From JBDTMC01 sp039934475 (GTDB lineage: Bacteria; Acidobacteriota; Terriglobia; Bryobacterales; Bryobacteraceae), in assembly GCA_039934475.1 (NCBI GenBank), contig JBDTMC010000107.1, forward strand, positions 1 to 18,953: 18,953 bases of DNA, written 5' to 3'. Made by a program: the position numbers and the translations under genes. Below the pieces are notes generated by a model that saw only the letters and a program-made list of their open reading frames with translations, did not search any database and was not told where the DNA came from. Positions 1 through 8,290 of this stretch are shown here, piece by piece (position 1 is the stretch's first letter; each line of letters begins with the position of its first letter).

Positions 1-3000
1 CACTTCCTTCGTCTCCACCGCCGCGGCTGCCGGCTTGGCAGTGGCCGCTACAGCCGGTGCCACAGTGGCGACGGCCGGAGCAACTGGCGCAGTGCCGCCC
101 ATCCCACGCAACATGTCCAACTGCCGGGCGAACAGTTCGTTCATCGCCTGCACCTGCTGGCTGAGCAGACCTTCCAAGCCGCCTGCCGTCGACGCCGCCA
201 TTGATGCCTGCAAGGAAGGTTGAACCGGAGTACTGACAACGGCGGCCGAAGGAACGCGTACTACTGGCGCCTTCTGCGGTTCAAATAAACCCGCTGCCAG
301 CACCTTGTCCAAATGCTCGGCGATGGCCTGTACGCTCGAATACTGCTCCATCACCTGACGGAGCGTCAGTTTCTGCTTGAACTTCGACTGCACTGCCTGT
401 GTGAATTGCGTCAGGAACAGCGAATCGAAGCCATTGTCTAGAAACGTAGCCGTCAGATCCATCTCGCTTGGATCGGAGCCCGAAAGATCGGCCACCATGG
501 CGCTCAACTCCGCCAACAACAGGGGCAGTCGTCCTCGCGTATCGTTCTCAGTCTGATCGTTATTCATCAATCCCTCGGTCTGAGCCTCTGTTACCTTCTG
601 CTCTGGTTTGGCTTCATCGGCGGGCGGCTCAATCCAGTACCGCTCGCGTTCAAATGGATAGGTAGGCAGTGCTACACGCCTCCGGCGTTCCCCGTTGTGA
701 AGACGATCCCATCGAGGTTCGACGCCGTTGCACCACAGTCCACCCACCGCCGTTAGAACTGCTTCCACTTCACTCCGCCCGGCGCCACGACCCGCCAGAC
801 TGGCCACTACCACCGGACCTGCGCCGCCCGGTTGCCGCACCAGCGGCGCTAATGTCTCTCCCGGACCTACTTCAAGAAAAACCGACGCGCCCTGCGCCGA
901 AAGCGACCCGATTGCGGCCTCAAATCGAACCGTTTGCCGCAGCTGCCGTACCCAATACTCCGGCTGCGACATCTCGCCGCCTACCACCAATTCGCCGCTG
1001 CACGTGGATACCAGCGGGATCTGCGGCGTTCCAAATTGAATGCCCGCCATCGTCCGCCGGAACGGCTCTAACGCCGGCTCCACCATGCGGCTGTGGAACG
1101 CGTGTGAGGTCGCCAGGCGCTTCGTTGTCACACCCTTGGTGGCCATTTGTACTTCGAACGCAGCCACGTCGTCGAGCGATCCGGACACCACGCACGACCG
1201 CGCACCGTTCAACGCCGCGACATCAAGCGCCGCGGGCAGCACCACCCGCAGTTCTGCTTCGGTCAACCGTACCGCCAGCATTGCCCCCGCCGGCATCTCC
1301 TGCATCAGACGGCACCGCGCGGCGATCATCTTCACCGCATCGCCCAGGCTCATCACGCCCGCGATGCATGCCGCCACATACTCGCCGACGCTATGGCCGG
1401 CCATTGCCCGGGGCACGATTCCCCAGCTCATCCACTGCCGCGCCAGGGCGTATTCGAAAGCGAACAAAGCCGGCTGCGCGTGCAGGGTCTGGTGAATCCC
1501 GTTCGCATCGTCCCCGGGTCCGGGGAAGATCACCGCTTGCAGGCTTTCACCGGTTTCCCGGCTCCACAAGGCAAAGCATTCATCCATCGCTTCCCGGAAC
1601 ACCGGTTCGCAGTCGTACAACTCCCGCCCCATCCCCGGGTATTGCGCGCCTTGGCCGGCAAACAGGAAGACCGCTTCGCTTGCCTCCGCGCTGCCGGCGA
1701 TCGTCTTCGCCCGCAGTGCCCCCGCGGCGTCTTTGGAGCTGGCCGCCACAACCGCCGCCCGATAAGCGAATCCTTCGCGGCCCGTCTGCAGGGTGTGGGC
1801 AACATCGGCAAGCACCACATCGGGCGTTCCTTCGAGGAACGTGGCCAGGTTGTCCACCGCCCGCGCCAACGCCGTCGCGGTCTTCGCCGACAACACCAGT
1901 AACTGCCTCGCGCGCGCCGGGGGCTCAGCGGCCGGCACTGCCGGCGCCTCTTCCAAAACCAGGTGGGCATTGGTGCCGCCCACTCCAAAAGCGCTCACAC
2001 TGGCCCGCCGTGGGTGCCCGTTGCGGATCCACGGTTTCAACTCGCGATTGACATAGAACGGGCTCGATTCGAAATCAATCCGCGGGTTCGGCGACTCGTA
2101 GTTCACCAGCGGCGTCATCTCGCCGTGATGCAGTTGAAGCACGCTTTTGATGAGTCCCGTCACTCCCGCCGCCACGTCTAGATGTCCGACGTTCGCCTTG
2201 GCTGTACCGATCGCGCAAAAGTGTTGCTCCGCCGTCGACGCCGCAAAGGCCTTCGTCAAAGCGGCCACTTCGATCGGATCGCCTAACGGCGTGGCGGTTC
2301 CGTGCGCTTCGTGATATTCGATCGACTCCACCGGAACGCCCGCCATAGCGTGCGCCATCATGATCGCCTCGGCCTGCCCATCCACGCTCGGAGCCATGTA
2401 GCCGACCTTTTGTGATCCGTCGTTGTTCAAGCCATAGCCGCGAATGACGGCCAGCACGTTGTCACCGTCGGCCACGGCGTCTTCCAACCGCTTCAACACA
2501 ACGATTCCTGCGCCCGCTCCGAATACCGTGCCCCGCGCCCGCGCGTCGAACGGATACAGTCGCCCATCCTCCGACATCATCGAGCCTTCCTGTGTCGGAT
2601 ACCCTCTCTGCTGTGGGAAGGTGATGGAAACGCCGCCCGCCAGGGCCAGGTCGCAGCCATAGGTCAACAGGCTTTGGCACGCCTGGCAAACGGCCACCAA
2701 CGATGTGGAGCAGGCCGATTGCACCGTCATGCTGGGGCCGCGCAAATTCAGTTTGTAGCTTACCCGCGTCGGTAGAAAGTCTTTCTCGTTGCCAAGCACA
2801 GTCGGATATTCGCCCGCCTGGTAACTCCCCGTAATCTGATCGAGAAACTCTCGCTTGCCTGCCAGATTGGCCAGCAGGTACGTGTTCATCGCGCAGCCGG
2901 CGAACACACCCACCGGACCGGGATACGTAGTGGCCCGGTATCCGGCCGCTTCCATTGCCTCCCACGCCAGTTCCAGGAATACCCTGTGCTGCGGGTCCAT

Positions 3001-3270
3001 CAGCTCCGCTTCCTTGCGGTAAAAGCCAAAGAACTCGGCGTCGAACATCTCCGTGTTCGCCAGCACCGAACGGGCTTGTACGTAGCCTTCCGGCTTCTCA
3101 CGGCTCGCCCGGTCTCGTGACTGCAACTCCGCGTCGGTGAAGTGCGTGATCGACTCTTTGCCGCGACGCAGATTCTCCCAGAATTCGGCCGTATTCGCCG
3201 CGCCGGGAAAGCGTCCCGCGACGCTGATGACCGCTATCGCCGGACCCGAATTTTCACTCGATTCAAACAC
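1..3270 (-). CDS. Type I polyketide synthase module KS-AT-ACP (3' end beyond window)
   Basis: An open frame of 1090 codons has no in-frame stop and leaves the window at base 1. A ketosynthase fills about residues 10-430. Its active-site Cys187 lies in SACSTS, and its histidines are His323 (EAHGTATPLGDP) and His363 (NVGH). The acyltransferase runs from about 530 to 850 (FAGQGAQYPGMG at 537-548) with Ser627 in GHSVGE and HAFH at 723-726, a malonyl-CoA signature. An ACP follows at about 905-985, with Ser950 in DNGFDSL as the phosphopantetheine site. No KR, DH or ER domain is visible, so the product should keep its beta-keto group. After the ACP come a helix (QVQAMNELFARQLDMLRGM) and an Ala/Pro/Val-rich linker. 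In known hybrid synthases such a helix often precedes an aminotransferase or condensation domain, so more domains probably lie off-window (inference). The GTG start lies 3 bases past the stop of the NRPS gene. No ATG fits, because ketosynthase homology begins almost at once. Confidence 0.93.
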   Translation of the reverse strand, partial: MFESSENSGPAIAVISVAGRFPGAANTAEFWENLRRGKESITHFTDAELQSRDRASREKPEGYVQARSVLANTEMFDAEFFGFYRKEAELMDPQHRVFLELAWEAMEAAGYRATTYPGPVGVFAGCAMNTYLLANLAGKREFLDQITGSYQAGEYPTVLGNEKDFLPTRVSYKLNLRGPSMTVQSACSTSLVAVCQACQSLLTYGCDLALAGGVSITFPQQRGYPTQEGSMMSEDGRLYPFDARARGTVFGAGAGIVVLKRLEDAVADGDNVLAVIRGYGLNNDGSQKVGYMAPSVDGQAEAIMMAHAMAGVPVESIEYHEAHGTATPLGDPIEVAALTKAFAASTAEQHFCAIGTAKANVGHLDVAAGVTGLIKSVLQLHHGEMTPLVNYESPNPRIDFESSPFYVNRELKPWIRNGHPRRASVSAFGVGGTNAHLVLEEAPAVPAAEPPARARQLLVLSAKTATALARAVDNLATFLEGTPDVVLADVAHTLQTGREGFAYRAAVVAASSKDAAGALRAKTIAGSAEASEAVFLFAGQGAQYPGMGRELYDCEPVFREAMDECFALWSRETGESLQAVIFPGPGDDANGIHQTLHAQPALFAFEYALARQWMSWGIVPRAMAGHSVGEYVAACIAGVMSLGDAVKMIAARCRLMQEMPAGAMLAVRLTEAELRVVLPAALDVAALNGARSCVVSGSLDDVAAFEVQMATKGVTTKRLATSHAFHSRMVEPALEPFRRTMAGIQFGTPQIPLVSTCSGELVVGGEMSQPEYWVRQLRQTVRFEAAIGSLSAQGASVFLEVGPGETLAPLVRQPGGAGPVVVASLAGRGAGRSEVEAVLTAVGGLWCNGVEPRWDRLHNGERRRRVALPTYPFERERYWIEPPADEAKPEQKVTEAQTEGLMNNDQTENDTRGRLPLLLAELSAMVADLSGSDPSEMDLTATFLDNGFDSLFLTQFTQAVQSKFKQKLTLRQVMEQYSSVQAIAEHLDKVLAAGLFEPQKAPVVRVPSAAVVSTPVQPSLQASMAASTAGGLEGLLSQQVQAMNELFARQLDMLRGMGGTAPVAPAVATVAPAVAATAKPAAAAVETKEV

Positions 3271-3273
3271 GTC

Positions 3274-5100
3274 TCACCCCGCTGTCCTCGCAAACAGCCG
3301 CCGTTGTTTGGCTGCGCGGTCCCGAATCGCCGCCGCGCCTGCCGTGCCGCGCTCCTCAAGGAATGCCGCCATCGACCGCACTGTCGGATACTGAAAAACC
3401 ACCGTGATCGGCGCCTGTACGCCCATCTCCGTAAGCAAACGGGAATGGAGGGCGGCCGCCGCCAGCGATGTGCCACCTAGATCGAAGAAGTTTTTGTCGA
3501 CCGGAAACCGGTCCCGCTTCAGCACATCGCGCCACAAGGTGTAGACCCGCTCTTCGGTCCGCCCGCGCATCACCACCGTCGCGGCTTCCGCTTGTCCCGG
3601 TTTGGGCAGCGCCGCCCGGTCAACTTTCCCGTTCGCGTTCAAGGGAAGTGCGGCCAGTTCCACGAAGTGGTGCGGCATCATGAACTCAGGCAGTACCCGC
3701 CGCGCGTGCTCGCGAATCTCAGCCAGCCGCAGAAGTGCGCCACTGTTCGGCACCAGATACGCTGTCAGCACGGCATCTCCGGTTTGCGCCCCCCGGTCGG
3801 CGGTGACTACTACTTGCCGCACCCCCGCGTGCCGTCCCAAAACTGCCTCAATCTCACCCGGCTCCACGCGGTATCCGCGCACCTTCACCTGTCCATCCAG
3901 GCGGCCGAGAAACTCCACGGAACCATCGTCGCGGAACCGCCCCAGGTCGCCTGTCCGGTACATTCTCTCGTCCGGCGCAAATGGAAAATAGACGAATTTC
4001 GAAGCCGTCAGGTCCGCTGCGTTCAGGTACCCATCCGCCAGTCCATCTCCGGCCGCGCAGATCTCGCCTGCCTCGCCCGGCGCGGCCTGCTGCCCGTCGG
4101 CGGCTACCAGATACACCCGGGTGTGCGCGATCGGCCGCCCGATCGGCACCGATCCGCCTTTCAGGCTCTCCCCCGTAATCGTGTGACAGCAGGTGAACGT
4201 CGTATTCTCCGTCGGCCCGTAACCGTTGATGAGGCGGACGTTCGGCAGCCTCTCCAAAAATCGTCGGACATGCGGCGCCGACAGTACATCGCCGCCCGCC
4301 AATAACTGCCGCAGCGGACCCAGACCTTCCAGGTGCTGGTCCACCATCACGTGAAACAGCCCCGCCGTCAGCCACATCGTCGTCACGCCATACCGGCGGA
4401 TGGCCGCTGCAATCTCATCCAGGCCGGTCTGTCGCGCCGGCATCAACACCAGCCGTCCGCCGTTCAGCAGCGCGCCCCAAATCTCAAAGGTGGAGGCGTC
4501 AAAGGAGATGGAGGCGAATTGCAGAATTGTCTGATGCTCATCCAGATCGGCGTAATTCGTATCTCGCACCAGCCGGACCACGCCCCGCTGCGGCACAAGG
4601 ACGCCTTTCGGCCGCCCTGTCGAGCCTGACGTGTACATGATGTAGGCCAAATCCGCGCCCGCGCTTACGCTGGGGGCCGAGTTGCCGTTCTCCTGGTCGA
4701 TCGCCGCTTGCGCCGCATCTAACCGCATGGCCGGGCACGGGAAATCGCCCGCATCCGACCTCGCGATCACAACTTTAGCCGCCGCATCTTGCAACAGGTA
4801 AACGATTCGGTCCGCGGGATACGCCAGGTCCACCGGTAAATAAGCCGCGCCGGCTTTCAATACCGCCACCATCGCCGTAATCAGCTCCGCTGACCGTGGC
4901 AGCGCCAGTGCAACCACGTCGCCCGGCTTCACACCCGTCCGCACCAGGTAGTTTGCCAGTTGGTTGGCGCGACGGTTCAATTCTCCATAGGAGACCTCAC
5001 CGCCGTCGCTGATCAACGCGGTCGCTGCCGGCCGCGCCGATGCGACTTCCTCGAACAGCGTGGCGATGCCTGCATCCCGGGAGTAAGGGTTCTTGCTCAA
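3274..5100 (-). CDS. NRPS adenylation-thiolation (A-PCP) loading protein, valine-like pocket
   Basis: This 608-residue protein activates an amino acid as its adenylate and loads it on its own carrier domain. The A domain spans about 12-500 with core motifs YTSGSTGRPKG (156-166), YGPTE (294-298), YRTGD (381-385) and NGKVDR (490-495). The PCP domain spans about 510-585 with Ser545 in LGGTSL. There is no condensation domain, so it is probably a starter module. Reading the specificity positions by alignment to GrsA gives D201 A202 F205 W243 L267 G269 G293 T301 F302 K492. This closely resembles the DAFW-type code known from valine modules, so valine or a similar branched residue is predicted. The start is TTG, sharing bases with the stop of the upstream Wzc-like gene (TTGA), and AGGAG lies 8 bases upstream. 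The PKS starts 3 bases past its stop, so the carrier most likely hands its aminoacyl group to that ketosynthase. Confidence 0.94.
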   Translation of the reverse strand: MSKNPYSRDAGIATLFEEVASARPAATALISDGGEVSYGELNRRANQLANYLVRTGVKPGDVVALALPRSAELITAMVAVLKAGAAYLPVDLAYPADRIVYLLQDAAAKVVIARSDAGDFPCPAMRLDAAQAAIDQENGNSAPSVSAGADLAYIMYTSGSTGRPKGVLVPQRGVVRLVRDTNYADLDEHQTILQFASISFDASTFEIWGALLNGGRLVLMPARQTGLDEIAAAIRRYGVTTMWLTAGLFHVMVDQHLEGLGPLRQLLAGGDVLSAPHVRRFLERLPNVRLINGYGPTENTTFTCCHTITGESLKGGSVPIGRPIAHTRVYLVAADGQQAAPGEAGEICAAGDGLADGYLNAADLTASKFVYFPFAPDERMYRTGDLGRFRDDGSVEFLGRLDGQVKVRGYRVEPGEIEAVLGRHAGVRQVVVTADRGAQTGDAVLTAYLVPNSGALLRLAEIREHARRVLPEFMMPHHFVELAALPLNANGKVDRAALPKPGQAEAATVVMRGRTEERVYTLWRDVLKRDRFPVDKNFFDLGGTSLAAAALHSRLLTEMGVQAPITVVFQYPTVRSMAAFLEERGTAGAAAIRDRAAKQRRLFARTAG

Positions 5101-7313
5101 GCCGGATGCTCCTCGCCTTCCGCCTTTTCATCGCGTGGCGCCTCGGCAATAGCCAGCGGAGCCGGGCCTTCCAGTGCTCCCGCACTCCAGCCTCCCAATT
5201 CACCTAGCGTGTTCGGCCGTGGGTTGGCGCGTTGCAACCGCTCTTTGTACGCCTTGTAATCCCGCCCCAGGTCCGCCCCGCCGTCGCTCACCTTCACGCG
5301 ATTCAGGATCGTTCCCACCGCCGGAGCATTGATCCGCTCCAGGATCTTCGCTACCCGCACCAGATCGCGCCGCAACGTCCGGCCGGAGTCCACAACGATC
5401 AGCGTGGCATCGCAGGAGCGCGCCAGATATTCCGCGTCGGCGGAGATCAGCAGCGGCGGCGCGTCAATCAGAATGATGTCGTATTCGCGCTCCAACTCCG
5501 CGATCGTTCGCTTGATCCGCGTCAACCTCGGCACACGGGTCAGCAGTTTCTGCTCGCCAATGCCGATTCGCGCCGGACGGTAGGGGTCTCCGTTCTTCAA
5601 CACAGAGAGCAATGTCGACCGGTCAAGCAACACATCCGTCAGCCCGTGGCCCGTCGGCATGTCCATCGATTCCATAGCGCCTTGCAGGCCGTTCGCCTCA
5701 ATCACCACCGTCTTCAGGCCGCTTCGCGCCAGTTCCTGGCCTATCAGGTTGACTACGCTGGTGGTGCCGCTCCCGCTCTGGACCGCCGTGGCGACAAAAG
5801 TCTTCGCCTCACTCGTCCGGCTGGCGTGCTCAATGGCCGCACTCAGCCGGAACACGTGCTCCTCGGCGAACTCACGCATCGCATCGGCCTCTTCCAGCAC
5901 CATGCCCATCGGCGGATAGCCCAGGGCTTGCTGCAAATCTTGCGGTCCGTGCACCCGCGCATCGGCCACATCCAGGCCCAGCACGAGCCCAAACGTAAGG
6001 ATGAAGCTGGCAATCAACGCCCGCATGATCAGTTTCTTCTGATTGCCGCTCTCCGGTTCCTTCGGTGTCCGCGCTTCCGAAAACAGCCGCAGGAAGCCCG
6101 GTGACGTGCTCTCCAGCCGCAGTTGCCGGATCCGTTCATCGACGTTGGCCAATTGCCCCTGCAGCTTGTCCATCTGGAACGTGAGGGAAGCGGCGGCCTG
6201 CAATTTATCGCTCATCGCGCCGGTCGCCATGCTCTGCTGCTGTACGTCCGCTTGCAGCTGCTGCTCCACGTATTTGGCGCGGTCCACTTCCACCTTCAGC
6301 TTCGACTTCAGCCGCTGCGCGGCCTTCTGCAGCATGTCATCGGACGCCTGCTTCATCTCTTTGTCGATGCCCGCCAACTCCGTTTCCGCCTGCTTGCGTG
6401 CTGGATGGTCCGGCGTCAATCCCGACATCTGCGTCGTCAAAACGGCCTTCCGTTGATTGAGGTTCGTGCGCAGTGTCACCATACCCGGATCGGCCGCCAC
6501 CAACTCTTCCACAACCGAATTCAAAGCCGTTCGTACGGCGCCCGAATCCCCACGGTTCAAAGCTTCAATCTGAGCTTCCGCCTCCACCCTCTTCTGTCGC
6601 GCTCCCAGCAGCTCCACCTGCTTCTTGATCAGCGTCTCCTGCCACGGCAACCCTTTGCCATCGCCCGGCGCGAGCGAGCCCAACTGCAGCGCCAAAGTGC
6701 TCTTCTGGCGGCCTTTGTCTTCCATTTCTTTTTGGATTCGCGCCCGCTCGGTGTTCAACGTCGTGATGCGTTCATCGGTGCCGTAGAACTCGTCTTTACG
6801 GGAGCTGTTCAGGTAGACGCTGGTTACCGCATTCACTACCTCGGCCAAGCCCTCCGGTTTGGAACCCGAAAGTGAAATTGAAATCTGCGCACTGGCAGGT
6901 TCCCGCTTCACCGTCAGTTCCTTCTCCAGTCGCTCCGCGGCGGAGGCTACCGTCTCGCCCGTACGTACCCACGTACCCGGAGCTCGGGTCAGGGCCTCTG
7001 TCAGGATGTCGAACCGTGTCACTGTCTTCACTTGTTGCTCGATCAGGGTGTCATAGGCCCGATCGTGTTCGCGCGAATCGCCCGTAGTTTGGATAAAAGT
7101 CGGCGAGACATACACGGTGGACTGGGCCGTGTATGTCCACGACGAGGCCCACCATACGTACACCGCCCCCAGCACCAGCGTGCCCGCCAGCAAGCCCGCC
7201 GTCAGCCACGGCCGCCGCATAATGGCGCCCATCGGATCGAAGGCCCGTCCGCCCGGGGTGGGCGTCGATTCCTGTGTTCTACCAACATCGTCTGGTTTTC
7301 TGATTTGAAGCAT
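5097..7313 (-). CDS. Wzc/GumC-like polysaccharide co-polymerase with degenerate tyrosine-kinase domain
   Basis: This 738-residue inner-membrane protein is of the chain-length and export type. A first membrane segment lies at about 37-56. A long periplasmic region rich in charged helices (about 180-400, coiled-coil-like) contains LTPDHPARKQAE, typical of GumC/Wzc proteins. A second membrane segment is at about 429-447. The cytoplasmic part (about 480-690) has the BY-kinase fold pattern, and Walker B is kept (YDIILIDAPP, Asp617). Walker A, however, reads SGSGTTS (513-519) with Thr517 where the catalytic lysine should be, and Walker A' reads VVIEAN (536-541) in place of an IDAD-type motif. The C-terminal tail has no tyrosine cluster. 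It therefore probably acts structurally, not as a kinase. The ATG has GAGG upstream and lies 15 bases after the OPX gene; its stop overlaps the A-PCP start. Confidence 0.92.
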   Translation of the reverse strand: MLQIRKPDDVGRTQESTPTPGGRAFDPMGAIMRRPWLTAGLLAGTLVLGAVYVWWASSWTYTAQSTVYVSPTFIQTTGDSREHDRAYDTLIEQQVKTVTRFDILTEALTRAPGTWVRTGETVASAAERLEKELTVKREPASAQISISLSGSKPEGLAEVVNAVTSVYLNSSRKDEFYGTDERITTLNTERARIQKEMEDKGRQKSTLALQLGSLAPGDGKGLPWQETLIKKQVELLGARQKRVEAEAQIEALNRGDSGAVRTALNSVVEELVAADPGMVTLRTNLNQRKAVLTTQMSGLTPDHPARKQAETELAGIDKEMKQASDDMLQKAAQRLKSKLKVEVDRAKYVEQQLQADVQQQSMATGAMSDKLQAAASLTFQMDKLQGQLANVDERIRQLRLESTSPGFLRLFSEARTPKEPESGNQKKLIMRALIASFILTFGLVLGLDVADARVHGPQDLQQALGYPPMGMVLEEADAMREFAEEHVFRLSAAIEHASRTSEAKTFVATAVQSGSGTTSVVNLIGQELARSGLKTVVIEANGLQGAMESMDMPTGHGLTDVLLDRSTLLSVLKNGDPYRPARIGIGEQKLLTRVPRLTRIKRTIAELEREYDIILIDAPPLLISADAEYLARSCDATLIVVDSGRTLRRDLVRVAKILERINAPAVGTILNRVKVSDGGADLGRDYKAYKERLQRANPRPNTLGELGGWSAGALEGPAPLAIAEAPRDEKAEGEEHPA
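5109..5113 (-). promoter_or_regulatory. Ribosome binding site fixing the TTG start of the A-PCP gene
   Basis: AGGAG on the minus strand lies 8 bases before TTG at 5100-5098, inside the last codons of the Wzc-like gene. No ATG fits the A-domain N-terminus, so this site supports the TTG start and suggests translational coupling between export gene and NRPS gene. Confidence 0.6.
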
Positions 7314-7328
7314 TGTCTTAATTCCTCG

Positions 7329-8288
7329 CTACCGGGCGATGAACGCTCCAAACATCATTAGTGACCCAGCCGGACCCAACTTCTCGAATACGAGGCTCAT
7401 CTTTGCCAGTCTGCTCTTGGAGACATAGATCAAATCCCCGGCATGGAGTTGGATCTCCGACGATTTCTTCACGTCGAGGACCTCATTCAGCGTTACTTCC
7501 CGCGTCATCCCGGTGACTGAGTTCACCAGCCGGATGTGATTGGCCGACGCTTTGTCGTTCAGGCCACCCGCCTCAGCCAGCACACTGCTCAGCGTGGCCC
7601 CTTCCCGCAGCGGAATCACACCAGGTCGCAGCACTTCCCCCAATACGCTCACCATCGAGTCCTGAACGCTCGGGACAAACACTACATCGTTGCGCCTCAG
7701 CCGCATGTCCGCCAGCCGGTTGCCCGACTCCAGCATCTCCTTCACGTTCAGCCACACCACCTGGTCCGCTCCGCGGAAGATGGCGCACCGCACCGGAATC
7801 GGATTGTCATTGGCGCCCGGCTTGGCAACGCCGCCCCCCTTGGAGAGCACTTCGAGTAGCGTTGGTGTGCTGTCGAAGTAGATCAATCCGGGATGCTCCA
7901 CGCGCCCCAGTAACAATATTTTGTTGGAGCCATACTTCGTAACTCTCACCACGCAGGCCAACGACGTGTAGTACTTGCTCAGCTTCTCCGTCATCAACTC
8001 GGCCGCCTTCTCACGCGTTAAACCCGTCACGATCATCGGACCGGCCAACGGCAAAGTCACCGATCCGTCAGGACCGATCACGTGCGACCCTGTCAACTCG
8101 CTGCGCCCGTTGACTTCGACAAGAATTTCATCGCCCTCTCCCAGCGTGTACGGTTCGTTTGCCGGCGGTTCGAACGCCCGCATCAAGTCCTGCGGATTTA
8201 CCTGCAGGCTCTTGGTCACCACCGGTGCCTTATCGTCGGCCGCCAACAAAGCGGTCAAACACAGAATGCAAACCAAAAAACGGTGCAT
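7329..8288 (-). CDS. Polysaccharide export outer-membrane protein (Wza/OPX family, Poly_export + SLBB)
   Basis: This 319-residue secreted protein should form the outer-membrane or periplasmic part of the export channel and work with the Wzc-like protein encoded next. A signal peptide is clear at the N-terminus (MHRFLVCILCLTALLA, then AD). There is no proper lipobox, so it is probably not a lipoprotein. The polysaccharide export domain covers about 46-118 (YTLGEGDEILVEV, then IGPDGSVTLPLAG). Two SLBB-type domains follow at about 122-206 (LLLGRVEHPG) and 212-292 (VLGEVLRPG). The C-terminal 25 residues look like a short amphipathic or membrane helix. I chose the ATG at 8288, with GAGGAAGGG upstream, because it gives the signal peptide. 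An upstream in-frame ATG at 8357 would add 23 residues inside the flippase gene with no fitting signal. It starts 2 bases after the flippase stop. Confidence 0.93.
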   Translation of the reverse strand: MHRFLVCILCLTALLAADDKAPVVTKSLQVNPQDLMRAFEPPANEPYTLGEGDEILVEVNGRSELTGSHVIGPDGSVTLPLAGPMIVTGLTREKAAELMTEKLSKYYTSLACVVRVTKYGSNKILLLGRVEHPGLIYFDSTPTLLEVLSKGGGVAKPGANDNPIPVRCAIFRGADQVVWLNVKEMLESGNRLADMRLRRNDVVFVPSVQDSMVSVLGEVLRPGVIPLREGATLSSVLAEAGGLNDKASANHIRLVNSVTGMTREVTLNEVLDVKKSSEIQLHAGDLIYVSKSRLAKMSLVFEKLGPAGSLMMFGAFIAR

Positions 8289-8290
8289 TG

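Noticed and set aside
669..2051. Long plus-strand open frame of 460 codons opposite the PKS
   Set aside because: It lies antisense to the KS-AT coding frame, is very rich in Pro, Arg and Ser as expected from GC-rich antisense frames, and has no ribosome site or recognisable motif.
3592..4305. Plus-strand open frame of 237 codons opposite the A domain
   Set aside because: Antisense shadow of a well-supported adenylation domain; its composition fits no known fold.
5232..6875. Two plus-strand open frames of 250-290 codons opposite the Wzc-like gene
   Set aside because: Rich in Arg, Gln and His and fully antisense to conserved blocks of the Wzc-like protein; no supporting start signal.
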